Origin: G041228335 sp964580905
GTDB lineage: Bacteria; Pseudomonadota; Alphaproteobacteria; Puniceispirillales; UBA1172
Assembly: GCA_964580905.1 (NCBI GenBank)
Contig: CAZOLR010000002.1
Location: 62,001 to 126,000, forward strand
Length of the DNA: 64,000 bases
Direction: 5' to 3'
Shown: positions 26,160 to 35,257 of the stretch, in pieces
Position numbering within the stretch: the stretch's first letter is position 1
Layout: the number at the start of each line of letters is the position of its first letter
Notes under the pieces: generated by a model
Seen by the model: the letters and a program-made list of their open reading frames with translations, nothing else
Databases searched by the model: none
Told to the model about the DNA's origin: nothing
Made by a program: the position numbers and the translations under genes

Positions 26160-27176
26160 TTACGGATTGTGCTGAGAGCCACGGAGAAGTGCCGCGACTC
26201 TGGAGGTTTCGTCAAGCCTTGCGGTGCTGGCGGAAGGTAATTTCCGTTGCGTCAGATGCTGTGCCGGATAGGTGTGGCCGCATTCCTGCATGATCTCATG
26301 AAAACGGCCAATACGGCCGGTTTCCTTCCTGAACGCATAGGTATATACAGGCTTTCCCGAAAAGCAGGCCTCAGATGTCATGTTGACCGAATCGCTGGTA
26401 ACAATCACAGCGTCAGCCAGGTCAAGAATGCCGGGATACGGGTTCTCCTCTTCGCCATCCCAGATATAAAAGGGTATGGGTGAAGATGATCCTCGTTCCA
26501 CGCCCTGCCGGATGGCATCCCCGGCATGATCAAGGCTTCGTCTTGACGGCACGAAGACAAGGCTTGCATCCAAGGTGCCTGCGACGGTCGCCATAAATTC
26601 CCCGAGGTTTTTATAGTCCTGCCAGTTCACCTGATAGCGGCGGTTGCTGCCACCTGTCATGACTGCGAACACGGGTTTCGGCATGGTTCTTATTTTCGGG
26701 GCAAGTGATTTTCCTGCCTTTGCGATGAGATCATCCGACAGAGCATTGAGTGATCCGGTAGTGACGATAACGTTAGCGCCCCGAAGTCGATCATGGGAGG
26801 GCACAATCAGATAATCAAAGAGCGCCGGCGAAAGGCGGGGGTCCTGAACATGAATGGTTTTTGTCTGCCCTCCGGCATGGTGGCGGATGAGTATCGACAG
26901 GCCTGCCATGCGGCGACCGGTGGTGATCACCAGATCAGGCCATCCTTTTCCCGATGCATCAAGTAGCATTTCAGGCAAAGGCCAGCCAGGAATAAGGCCT
27001 AGATAAGGAAGGATTCTCAACAGACGTGGCGGATCTATCCGGAGGTATTCTATATCCAGCCCCATTTTTTTTGCGAGACCAATGGACTGGACTTCCATTC
27101 CCTTTGTTCCATCGCTCACAACCCAGCAGGTGCGGGCATCGGCAAGACTCTGGAATGTCGCGTGTGCAGATATCAT
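26160..27176 (-). CDS. ELM1/GtrOC1-family protein
   Basis: 338 residues of the mitochondrial fission ELM1-like family (PF06258), nucleotide-sugar-type folds of unknown bacterial function; plant ELM1 recruits the fission dynamin, while the bacterial members resemble glycosyltransferase-B proteins. Marks are CWVVSDGTKGMEVQSIGLA, TTGRRMAGLS, HVQDPR, FAVMTGGSNRRYQ and VTSDSVNMTSEACFSGKPVY. It is convergent with msrP and divergent from the Lrp gene. Confidence 0.85.
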   Translation of the reverse strand: MISAHATFQSLADARTCWVVSDGTKGMEVQSIGLAKKMGLDIEYLRIDPPRLLRILPYLGLIPGWPLPEMLLDASGKGWPDLVITTGRRMAGLSILIRHHAGGQTKTIHVQDPRLSPALFDYLIVPSHDRLRGANVIVTTGSLNALSDDLIAKAGKSLAPKIRTMPKPVFAVMTGGSNRRYQVNWQDYKNLGEFMATVAGTLDASLVFVPSRRSLDHAGDAIRQGVERGSSSPIPFYIWDGEEENPYPGILDLADAVIVTSDSVNMTSEACFSGKPVYTYAFRKETGRIGRFHEIMQECGHTYPAQHLTQRKLPSASTARLDETSRVAALLRGSQHNP

Positions 27177-27299
27177 GGAATAAAAATATATCCTGGATTG
27201 AAATATTGTAATAAACTTTCGTCTATATGAATATTTGATATCACATATAAGTTACAAATGCATTCCAGTGCATGACGGAAAGGATTCGGCCTGAAGACC

Positions 27300-27779
27300 A
27301 TGGCAACACGTGTAAAGCTTGATGAAGTTGACCGTCGTATTCTTAAGGATCTTCAGGAAAACGGCCGCATCACCAATGTAGATCTTGCGAAGCGGATTGG
27401 TATTTCTGCACCGCCTTGCCTGCGCCGTGTCCGGGCACTGGAAGATGCAAATATCATCCGAGGGTATCACGCTGATGTTAATCATGAAGCACTTGGCTAT
27501 ACGGTCATGGTTTTTGCTTTTGTCGGTCTGTTATCCCAGGCGGAAGCCGATCTTCAGGCTTTTGAGAAACTGGTGGCACAATGGCCTGAAGTCAGGGAGT
27601 GTCATATGCTAGTTGGTGAGACGGATTTTCTTCTTAAGATCGTTGCCCATGACTGGGATGATTTTCAGCAATTCCTGACCACTAAACTCACTCCGGCCAA
27701 AAATGTAAGTCATGTCAAAACAGCTCTCGCCATCCGTTCGACCAAGGATGAACCCGGAGTGCCGATCACGCAGGACTGA
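27300..27779 (+). CDS. Lrp/AsnC-family transcriptional regulator
   Basis: 159 residues: N-terminal AsnC helix-turn-helix (LDEVDRRILKDLQENGRITNVDLAKRIGISAPPCLRRVRALE) and a C-terminal RAM ligand-binding domain (MLVGETDFLLKIVAHD). Likely a leucine-responsive-type regulator that forms dimers to octamers. The upstream 27177-27299 is AT-rich and shared with the ELM1-like gene; Lrp proteins often bind such DNA. Convergent with greA. Confidence 0.93.
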   Translation: MATRVKLDEVDRRILKDLQENGRITNVDLAKRIGISAPPCLRRVRALEDANIIRGYHADVNHEALGYTVMVFAFVGLLSQAEADLQAFEKLVAQWPEVRECHMLVGETDFLLKIVAHDWDDFQQFLTTKLTPAKNVSHVKTALAIRSTKDEPGVPITQD

Positions 27780-27805
27780 GGCGTGAATCTTTATTTACGG
27801 CAAGG

Positions 27806-28285
27806 TTAAGATTTAAGGACAGATATTTCCACGACTTCGTAGGATTTAATGCCGCCGGGGGTGCGGACCTCGGCGCTGTCGCCGATACGTTTGCCAATCA
27901 ACCCTTTGGCTATCGGAGAAGATGTTGAGATAAGCCCTTTGGACAGATCAGCTTCATAAGGGCCAACGATGGAATAGGTGCTTTCCTGATCGGTTTCTTC
28001 ATCCGCTACGACAACACAAGTGCCAAAGGTCACGGTTTCACCTGAAAGCTTTGACGGATCAATGACTTCAGCTCTGCTGATGACATCTTCAAGTTCGGCC
28101 ACACGTCCTTCAATAAAAGACTGCCGGTCACGGGCAGCATGATATTCGGCGTTTTCGGACAGGTCGCCATGTTCGCGTGCTTCGGCAATCGCCTTGATAA
28201 CCTGGGGGCGATCTTCGCTTTTAAGTTTTGCTAACTCTGCCTTGATAACTTCAAGCCCAGAATAGGTGAAGGGAATCTTTTCCAT
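27806..28285 (-). CDS. greA: Transcription elongation factor GreA
   Basis: Rescues backtracked RNA polymerase by stimulating transcript cleavage. It has 159 residues: an N-terminal coiled coil with the acidic tip EHGDLSENAEYHAAR and a C-terminal FKBP-like domain (SPIAKGLIGKRIGDSAEVRTPGG). Two ATGs are adjacent (28288 and 28285); the second puts GAGA at 7 nt. It follows carB by 56 bp on the same strand. Confidence 0.96.
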   Translation of the reverse strand: MEKIPFTYSGLEVIKAELAKLKSEDRPQVIKAIAEAREHGDLSENAEYHAARDRQSFIEGRVAELEDVISRAEVIDPSKLSGETVTFGTCVVVADEETDQESTYSIVGPYEADLSKGLISTSSPIAKGLIGKRIGDSAEVRTPGGIKSYEVVEISVLKS

Positions 28286-28341
28286 CATTTTGTCTCATCG
28301 TTTACACGATGAAGATGTTAACCGCAGAATATCTGGAGAAT

Positions 28342-31300
28342 CTACTGTTTTTTATCAGAAGACAGATAGTTCTGTATGGAACGAACAGCAAGGCTTCCGC
28401 TTTGCATGGTGCGGATTGCAATAACCGACGCTCTGGCTTCAGGTACAGTGGTGTAATAAGGGATGGAATTGCTCAGGGCCGTCTGGCGGAGGGAAAAGCT
28501 GTCCCGAATGGCTGCAGCCCCGTGCGCGGTATTGAAGACAAGATCAATTTTGCCGTCGACCATATAGTCAACCGCATGTGGCCGGCCTTGCATGACCTTG
28601 TTTACGGTTTCGGTTTCAATGCCGTTTTCATTCAGTGCGTGGGCAGTGCCGGAGGTGGCAATGAGATTAAATCCGATATCCTTAAGCTCACGGCAAATCG
28701 CAATCATATCCGCCTTATCATCATCCTTAACGGAGATGAATACGTTACCCTTAAGCGGAAGATGCACATTTGCGCCAAGCTGGCTTTTGGTAAACGCATG
28801 GGCGAAATCAGGCCCGATACCCATCACTTCACCAGTTGACTTCATCTCCGGGCCTAGGAAGATGTCCACACCCGGAAACCGCGAGAATGGGAAGACCGCT
28901 TCCTTGACCGCAACATGGGTGAGCGTTTTTTCCTCAAGGTTAAGATCGGCAATCTTTTCACCTGCCATCACACGGGCAGCCATTTTGGCAAGCGGTATGC
29001 CGGTTGCTTTGGCAACGAATGGCACGGTGCGCGACCCACGAGGGTTTACTTCCAGCAGGAAGACCTCTTCATCCTTGATCGCGTATTGGACATTCATCAG
29101 CCCGACAACACCAAGTGCGTGGGCCAGGTCTTTTGTTTGTGAACGTATCTCAGCAATCACATGCTCAGACAGGTTCTGAGGTGGCAGCGAGCAGGCGCTA
29201 TCGCCGGAATGAATGCCAGCCTCTTCAATATGTTCCATGATGCCGCCGATAAACACGTCTGTGCCATCTGCAAGTGCATCCACATCCACTTCGGTTGCAT
29301 GGCTGAGAAATCCGTCGATAAGAACAGGGTTGTCGCCGGACACCACCACCGCCTCTTTCATGTAGCGTTCCAGATCCGACATGGCGTGAACAACTTCCAT
29401 GGCCCTGCCACCCAGAACATAGGATGGCCGGATCACCACAGGCAGGCCGATCTTCTCAACAATTTTACGGGCTTCTTCGGGCGAATGGGCGATGCCGTTG
29501 GGTGGCTGTTTGAGCGCGAGTTTATGGATGAGCTGCTGAAAACGCTCCCTGTCTTCGGCCAGATCAATCGCATCAGGGCTGGTGCCGAGTATCGGGATTT
29601 CAGCCGCTTCAAGAGCGGCGGAAATTTTAAGTGGAGTCTGCCCACCAAGCTGAACGACAACTCCTTTTACACTGCCGTTGGACATTTCAGTTTTGATGAT
29701 CTCAATCACATCCTCGGCGGTCAGCGGCTCAAAATAAAGCCGGTCTGAGGTATCGTAATCCGTTGAAACCGTCTCCGGATTGCAGTTGATCATGATGGTC
29801 TCATAACCTGCCTCTCTAAGTGCATAGGCAGCATGAACACAGCAATAGTCAAACTCGATACCTTGTCCGATCCTGTTCGGTCCACCACCCAGTATTACCA
29901 CCTTCTCCCGGTCAGATGGTCTCGCCTCACAAGTCTGGCCGGATGTCGCTTCGTAAGTGGAATACATATATGCCGTCTCAGAGGCAAATTCCGCGGCGCA
30001 GGTATCAATCCTCTTGAAGACGGGATGAATGCCAGCTGATTTCCGGCGAGCGCTGATATCCTTCTCTGAGCATCCTGTCAGTTCAGCGATCCGTGCATCA
30101 CTGAACCCCTTGGATTTGAGAAGCCTCAGGGCAGAAGGGTCTTCCGGCAGGCCGTGATCACCCAGATTCTGCTCAAGTTCGACGAGTTCAGCAATCTGAT
30201 TGAGAAACCAGCGATCCCAGTGTGTCCAGGCAGCTACCTCATCAACGGAATATCCCCTCGCCAGCGCAGCAACGATGCGGCGCAGCCGGTCAGGCACTTG
30301 TTCCCCGAGCCAGCCTGCGATCACATCTGTCAGGTTGGCACCATCATCAAGTGCGGGTAAGGGTACGGGATTAAGCCCGGTCAACCCTGTTTCAAGAGAC
30401 CGGAGTGCTTTCTGAAAGGATTCCTGAAACGACCGACCAACCGCCATGGTTTCCCCCACGGATTTCATCGATGTGCTGAGTTTGTTTTCTGCGCCGGGGA
30501 ATTTTTCAAAGGTAAAACGGGGGATCTTGGTGACGACGTAATCGATCGTTGGCTCAAAGCTTGCCGGCGTTGCGCCATGGGTGATGTCGTTGTCAAGTTC
30601 GTCGAGGGTGTAACCGATGGCCAGTTTGGCTGCGACCTTTGCAATAGGAAAGCCTGTCGCCTTTGAGGCAAGGGCAGACGAGCGGCTGACGCGGGGGTTC
30701 ATTTCAATAACAAGCTGCCGGCCAGTTTTGGGGCAGACGGCAAACTGGACGTTTGATCCCCCTGTATCGACCCCGATTTCCCGCAATACGGCGATCGAGG
30801 CATCGCGCATTTCCTGATATTCCTTATCGGTCAGGGTCAGGGCAGGCGCAACAGTCATACTGTCACCGGTATGAACCCCCATCGGGTCAATATTTTCAAT
30901 CGAGCAGATAATAATGCAATTATCCGCCTTATCGCGGACAACTTCCATTTCGAACTCTTTCCAGCCCAAAACGGATTCTTCGATCAGCACTTCATGAACC
31001 GGGGAAAGGCGGAGACCACCACTGACAATCTCTTCAAACTCTTTGGTGTTATAGGCGATGCCCCCGCCTTCGCCGCCGAGGGTGAAGGACGGCCGGATAA
31101 TGGCCGGCAGTCCGACAAATTCCAGTGCTTCCAGTGCATCCTCAAAGGTGTTGACCAGTCGCGAACGCGGGCTTTCAAGCCCGATCTTGTCCATGGCTGA
31201 CCGAAACAACTGCCGGTCTTCTGCTTTTTCAATGGCGTTGATGCTGGCACCTATCAGCTCAACCCCGAGTCTTTCAAGGGTGCCGTCCTTGGCCAGTGCC

Positions 31301-31599
31301 AGAGCCGTGTTGAGGGCAGTCTGTCCACCCATCGTCGGCAACAGAACATCAGGCTTTTCAACCTCGATGATCCGGGCGACGGTATCCGGGGTAATAGGTT
31401 CAATATAGGTGGCATCGGCCATGCCCGGGTCGGTCATGATTGTCGCCGGGTTGGAGTTAACCAGTATTACGCGATACCCTTCTTCGCGCAGTGCCTTGCA
31501 GGCCTGAGCGCCAGAATAATCAAACTCGCAAGCCTGGCCGATGATGATGGGCCCGGCACCGATGATCATAATCGAGGATATATCATCACGACGCGGCAT
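28342..31599 (-). CDS. carB: Carbamoyl-phosphate synthase large subunit
   Basis: Makes carbamoyl phosphate for pyrimidine and arginine synthesis from ammonia delivered by CarA, bicarbonate and two ATP. It has 1085 residues with two ATP-grasp halves (IMIIGAGPIIIGQACEFDYSG and ILGGGPNRIGQGIEFDYCC), an oligomerisation domain and a C-terminal MGS-type allosteric domain (LIATSGTAHALNENGI). It overlaps carA by 14 bp, suggesting coupled translation. Confidence 0.97.
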   Translation of the reverse strand: MPRRDDISSIMIIGAGPIIIGQACEFDYSGAQACKALREEGYRVILVNSNPATIMTDPGMADATYIEPITPDTVARIIEVEKPDVLLPTMGGQTALNTALALAKDGTLERLGVELIGASINAIEKAEDRQLFRSAMDKIGLESPRSRLVNTFEDALEALEFVGLPAIIRPSFTLGGEGGGIAYNTKEFEEIVSGGLRLSPVHEVLIEESVLGWKEFEMEVVRDKADNCIIICSIENIDPMGVHTGDSMTVAPALTLTDKEYQEMRDASIAVLREIGVDTGGSNVQFAVCPKTGRQLVIEMNPRVSRSSALASKATGFPIAKVAAKLAIGYTLDELDNDITHGATPASFEPTIDYVVTKIPRFTFEKFPGAENKLSTSMKSVGETMAVGRSFQESFQKALRSLETGLTGLNPVPLPALDDGANLTDVIAGWLGEQVPDRLRRIVAALARGYSVDEVAAWTHWDRWFLNQIAELVELEQNLGDHGLPEDPSALRLLKSKGFSDARIAELTGCSEKDISARRKSAGIHPVFKRIDTCAAEFASETAYMYSTYEATSGQTCEARPSDREKVVILGGGPNRIGQGIEFDYCCVHAAYALREAGYETIMINCNPETVSTDYDTSDRLYFEPLTAEDVIEIIKTEMSNGSVKGVVVQLGGQTPLKISAALEAAEIPILGTSPDAIDLAEDRERFQQLIHKLALKQPPNGIAHSPEEARKIVEKIGLPVVIRPSYVLGGRAMEVVHAMSDLERYMKEAVVVSGDNPVLIDGFLSHATEVDVDALADGTDVFIGGIMEHIEEAGIHSGDSACSLPPQNLSEHVIAEIRSQTKDLAHALGVVGLMNVQYAIKDEEVFLLEVNPRGSRTVPFVAKATGIPLAKMAARVMAGEKIADLNLEEKTLTHVAVKEAVFPFSRFPGVDIFLGPEMKSTGEVMGIGPDFAHAFTKSQLGANVHLPLKGNVFISVKDDDKADMIAICRELKDIGFNLIATSGTAHALNENGIETETVNKVMQGRPHAVDYMVDGKIDLVFNTAHGAAAIRDSFSLRQTALSNSIPYYTTVPEARASVIAIRTMQSGSLAVRSIQNYLSSDKKQ

Positions 31600-32776
31600 G
31601 GGTTGTCTTTCTTATCAAATCGGTAAAACGGCTGAACAGATATCGGGAATCATGCGGCCCGGGTGAGGACTCAGGGTGGTACTGCACTGAAAAAACAGGG
31701 AGTTCACGGTGGCGCAGGCCTTCGATACTGCCATCAAAAAGCGAAATATGGGTGACCTCAAGATGTGGCGGAAGACTATCCGGATCAACAGCGAAACCAT
31801 GGTTCTGGCTGGTGATTTCGATGCGGCCTGTACTGAGGTCCTTTACCGGGTGGTTGGCGCCCCGATGGCCCCTTTTCATCTTGAAGGTTGCGGCCCCAAA
31901 GGCTTCGGCTATCAGTTGATGACCTATGCATATACCAAAGACGGGCAAACCTGCCGCAGCCAGTTTGCGAATTTCTTCGGCCGCATATGATGCTGTGGCG
32001 GCCGGATCCCCGGGGCCGTTTGAAAGGAAAATACCGTCGGGCTTCAGGGCGATAATATCTGATGCTTTTGTCGTCGCCGGCACAACCTGAATTTCACACC
32101 CTTCTTCTTTAAGGCAACGCAGGATATTCTGCTTGCATCCGTAATCAAGGGCGATGATCCGCAATGAAGTATCGCTGTTTGTCAGATAGGTGTCGGTGGT
32201 CTTATCCCAGATGCTGTCCTGCCAGGTCCCGGGTGCATCCCTTGTCACGCTCTGGGCCAGATCCATTCCTTTAAGGCCGGGCCAGTCACGAGCCATTTCC
32301 AGAAGCGCGTCGCGATTGAATTCTCCGCGATAATTTACCGCAATGACTCCGTTCGGCGCACCCTTTTCCCTGATGCGCTGGGTCAGTGCCCTTGTGTCGA
32401 TGCCGCCAATTCCCGGCAAGCCATTGTCACTGAGCCACTGAGATAAGGATGAACTGGCACGATAATTAGAAGCCTCTCCGGGGCGTTCGCGGGTGATCAT
32501 CCCGAGTGCTGAAGGGGTCGAGGTTTCAATATCTATACTGTTAGCGCCGACATTGCCGATATGTGGAAAGGTAAAGGTGATTACCTGGCCGGCATAGGAC
32601 GGGTCTGTCATGATTTCCTGATAGCCGGTCATGGAGGTGTTAAAGCAAACTTCACCGACGCGAATGGTCTCCGCGCCGTAGCCCGTGCCTTCGAAAATCG
32701 TTCCGTCGTCAAGAATCAGTAATGCTGTCGGGGTATGAATGTGTTGGGTGAGTCTGTCGAGAGCCGTTTGTTTCAT
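31586..32776 (-). CDS. carA: Carbamoyl-phosphate synthase small subunit
   Basis: Glutamine amidotransferase subunit that supplies ammonia to CarB. It has 396 residues: N-terminal CPSase small-chain domain (LILDDGTIFEGTGYGA) and class I GATase with the nucleophile Cys in FGICIGHQLIAEAFG and the catalytic pair in YHPESSPGPHD. AAGGAAG precedes the ATG. Divergent from yqeY, with 183 bp between that must hold both promoters; no clear pyrimidine-attenuation hairpin is visible. Confidence 0.97.
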   Translation of the reverse strand: MKQTALDRLTQHIHTPTALLILDDGTIFEGTGYGAETIRVGEVCFNTSMTGYQEIMTDPSYAGQVITFTFPHIGNVGANSIDIETSTPSALGMITRERPGEASNYRASSSLSQWLSDNGLPGIGGIDTRALTQRIREKGAPNGVIAVNYRGEFNRDALLEMARDWPGLKGMDLAQSVTRDAPGTWQDSIWDKTTDTYLTNSDTSLRIIALDYGCKQNILRCLKEEGCEIQVVPATTKASDIIALKPDGIFLSNGPGDPAATASYAAEEIRKLAAAGLPVFGICIGHQLIAEAFGAATFKMKRGHRGANHPVKDLSTGRIEITSQNHGFAVDPDSLPPHLEVTHISLFDGSIEGLRHRELPVFSVQYHPESSPGPHDSRYLFSRFTDLIRKTTHAAS

Positions 32777-32959
32777 CCGTATCCTGCTGCTTCCTTTTTA
32801 AGAAGCCCCGAAAGTTGGATCTTTCTACGCGTATCCGGTCAGTGGCGTCAAGTCCGTCTGGTTGTAAATTTCCAAAAAGATCACATATACCTTGAAGGCC
32901 TGGTATGGCTGGTCTAGAAAGGGCCACAATTAAGGGCGAAAGCACTGCGGGAGCCAGAT

Positions 32960-33418
32960 ATGCGTGATCAGTTGAAAACAGCGATGAAAGATGCGCTTAA
33001 AGGTGGAGACACCAAGAGACTTGGCACATTAAGGCTGATAACCGCCGCGCTCAAAGATCGGGACATTGCGGCACGGTCCAAGGGGCAGACCGACGGAATT
33101 AGTGATGAAGAGATCCTCTCTATGCTTCAGACGATGATAAAGCAGCGCAAGGAATCCGCACGTCTTTACCGGGAAGGTGGCCGTGATGAGCTTGCGGCGG
33201 CTGAAGATGCGGAAATTACCGTCATATGCAGCTTTATGCCGGAACAGATGGATGATGATGCGGTCGCAAAGGCCATCCGGACGGCTATTGCCGAAACAGG
33301 TGCCGAATCCATAAAAGACATGGGAAAGGTGATGGGCTTTCTCAAGCAGAATTATGCCGGGCAGATGGATTTTGCCGCCGCCAGCGCCTCTATTAAATCC
33401 ACGCTTATGGGTGATTAG
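32960..33418 (+). CDS. yqeY: GatB/YqeY-domain protein
   Basis: 152 residues of the YqeY family, related to the tail domain of GatB and thought to bind tRNA; not an amidotransferase by itself. Marks are LGTLRLITAALKDRDIAARSKG, LQTMIKQRKESA and MGKVMGFLKQNYAGQMD. In alphaproteobacteria it usually lies between carA and dnaG, as here, taking the place of rpsU of the E. coli rpsU-dnaG-rpoD operon. Confidence 0.92.
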   Translation: MRDQLKTAMKDALKGGDTKRLGTLRLITAALKDRDIAARSKGQTDGISDEEILSMLQTMIKQRKESARLYREGGRDELAAAEDAEITVICSFMPEQMDDDAVAKAIRTAIAETGAESIKDMGKVMGFLKQNYAGQMDFAAASASIKSTLMGD

Positions 33419-33478
33419 CTAGGCAAGATTTTCAGATTTTCTGTTGATGTTGTGTCCGGAAAAAGCGCAAGACTAGGT

Positions 33479-33487
33479 TGCTATACT
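33479..33487 (+). promoter_or_regulatory. Possible extended -10 promoter for dnaG-rpoD
   Basis: TTGCTATACT has a TGn-TATACT extended -10 pattern about 55 bp before dnaG. No -35 at the usual spacing is seen. Weak evidence, from pattern only. Confidence 0.3.
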
Positions 33488-33542
33488 AATTGATGATCTG
33501 AAATAATTCAGTGCTTGCTCTATCACAAAAGAAAGTGATGCC

Positions 33543-35240
33543 ATGGCTCTGCCGCAACATTTCATGGATGAGCTTCGCCGGAGAATAACGTTATCTTCCG
33601 TTGTTGGGCGGCATGTTAAGCTCAACCGGCGCGGCAACAGACTGGTCGGGTTATGTCCTTTTCACAACGAGAAGACGCCGTCGTTCCATATTCGCGATGA
33701 TGAAGGGTTTTATCACTGCTTTGGCTGCGGGGTAAGCGGTGATGCCATTTCGTTTCTGCGGGAGAAGGAGGGTCTTGGTTTCATGGAAGCTGTCCGCACC
33801 CTTGCCGATATGGCAGGGCTTGCTGTGCCCCAGTCAACCCCGGAAGACGCTGCGTTTACCGAGCAGCGTAACACCCAAATGATTATTCTGGATGAAACGG
33901 CGAGGCAACACCAATCGGCGCTTGCCGAAGATGGCAATCCGGCACGTGCCTATCTTGAAAGGCGTGGTATCAGTCAGAAGATGATCGATGCATTCCGGTT
34001 GGGGTACGCAAAACCTCGCGGTCTTGTTGATGCCATGGCTCGATTTGGCCATTCCCCCGAAGCGTTGATCGAGGCAGGTGTTGCCCGCAGATCTGACCGT
34101 GATCAGCAAGTCTATGATTATTTCCGGAACAGGCTGATGTTTCCGATATCGGATATGCGGGGCCGGATCATTGCATTTGGTGCACGTGCCCTCAGCGATG
34201 ATCAGCAGCCGAAATATCTCAATTCTGGTGAAAGCCCTCTTTTCCAGAAAAAAGCCGTGCTTTATGGCGCGCATCTGGCCCGGGTTGCGGTTCGGACAAA
34301 CCTTCCCCTCGTTGTCTGCGAAGGGTATATGGACGTGATCGCCATTCACCAGGCCGGTGTTGCGGCTGCTGTCGCGCCTCTTGGTACGGCACTTACCGAA
34401 GATCAGATCAGGCTTCTGTGGCGCATGGATGAACAGCCGATGCTGTGTTTTGACGGTGACGATGCCGGTCGCAACGCGGCGCTGAAAGCACTGATTCGTG
34501 CGCTTCCTCTGTTGGAGCCCGGAAAAAGTTTCCGGCTGATGTTGATGCCACCCGGCCGGGATCCCGATGATATTCTTCGCGATGACGGGGCTGATGCCTT
34601 CAGGGAGCTCATGTCCGGGTCCATTTCATTTCTGGATGGTCTCTGGAATGGTCTGCTTGAGGCGCATCAACTGGATGACCCGGCATCACGTGCTGCCTTC
34701 TGGCAGAATATCCGCCAGCATATCCGGCAGATCGGTAACGGGCAGATGCGCGCATCCATGGGGGATGAGGTTGAACGGCGTATTGCCGGCATGCGGCAGG
34801 CAACCCGGGGCCAGTCGTCCCACCCAAAGTATCAGCACCTTCGCCCCGCTGCGCGGCCGAAACTGCAGTCAGATCCAAGAGCACGCGTGATACTAAGCCT
34901 TCTGGTTGAACACCCTGAACTGGTGCATGATTTTTATGAACAGATCAGCATGTTAAAATTTGATGACGAAAAGTTGGAAAAACTTCGTCAAACTGTTATA
35001 AATGCTATAATTATGAATTCAGACCTTGACGAAAATATCCTTCGTCAGCATTTAAGTGAATACGGATTTGAACATATCAGAGGGAATACCTTGCTTGATG
35101 GAATGGAAACTCGCGTTCGATTTGATCCATCAACAATAAGCCTCGATGAGGCCCGCGCAAGATTATCTGAAGTGATTAAGCTGGAAGTTCGCAAGTTACA
35201 CTCTGGCAAATCTCAAGGTGGATTGCGAAAACCAAGCTGA
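33543..35240 (+). CDS. dnaG: DNA primase
   Basis: Makes RNA primers at the replication fork. It has 565 residues: CHC2 zinc finger (Cys38, His41, Cys59, Cys62), TOPRIM domain (LVVCEGYMDVIAIHQAG and CFDGDDAGRNAA), and a C-terminal helicase-binding region. The last roughly 100 codons are much richer in A/T than the rest of the gene, as if less constrained or of different origin. 17 bp separate it from rpoD, so the two are probably one transcript. Confidence 0.95.
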   Translation: MALPQHFMDELRRRITLSSVVGRHVKLNRRGNRLVGLCPFHNEKTPSFHIRDDEGFYHCFGCGVSGDAISFLREKEGLGFMEAVRTLADMAGLAVPQSTPEDAAFTEQRNTQMIILDETARQHQSALAEDGNPARAYLERRGISQKMIDAFRLGYAKPRGLVDAMARFGHSPEALIEAGVARRSDRDQQVYDYFRNRLMFPISDMRGRIIAFGARALSDDQQPKYLNSGESPLFQKKAVLYGAHLARVAVRTNLPLVVCEGYMDVIAIHQAGVAAAVAPLGTALTEDQIRLLWRMDEQPMLCFDGDDAGRNAALKALIRALPLLEPGKSFRLMLMPPGRDPDDILRDDGADAFRELMSGSISFLDGLWNGLLEAHQLDDPASRAAFWQNIRQHIRQIGNGQMRASMGDEVERRIAGMRQATRGQSSHPKYQHLRPAARPKLQSDPRARVILSLLVEHPELVHDFYEQISMLKFDDEKLEKLRQTVINAIIMNSDLDENILRQHLSEYGFEHIRGNTLLDGMETRVRFDPSTISLDEARARLSEVIKLEVRKLHSGKSQGGLRKPS

Positions 35241-35257
35241 CGTTAGACGGGTTAAAA

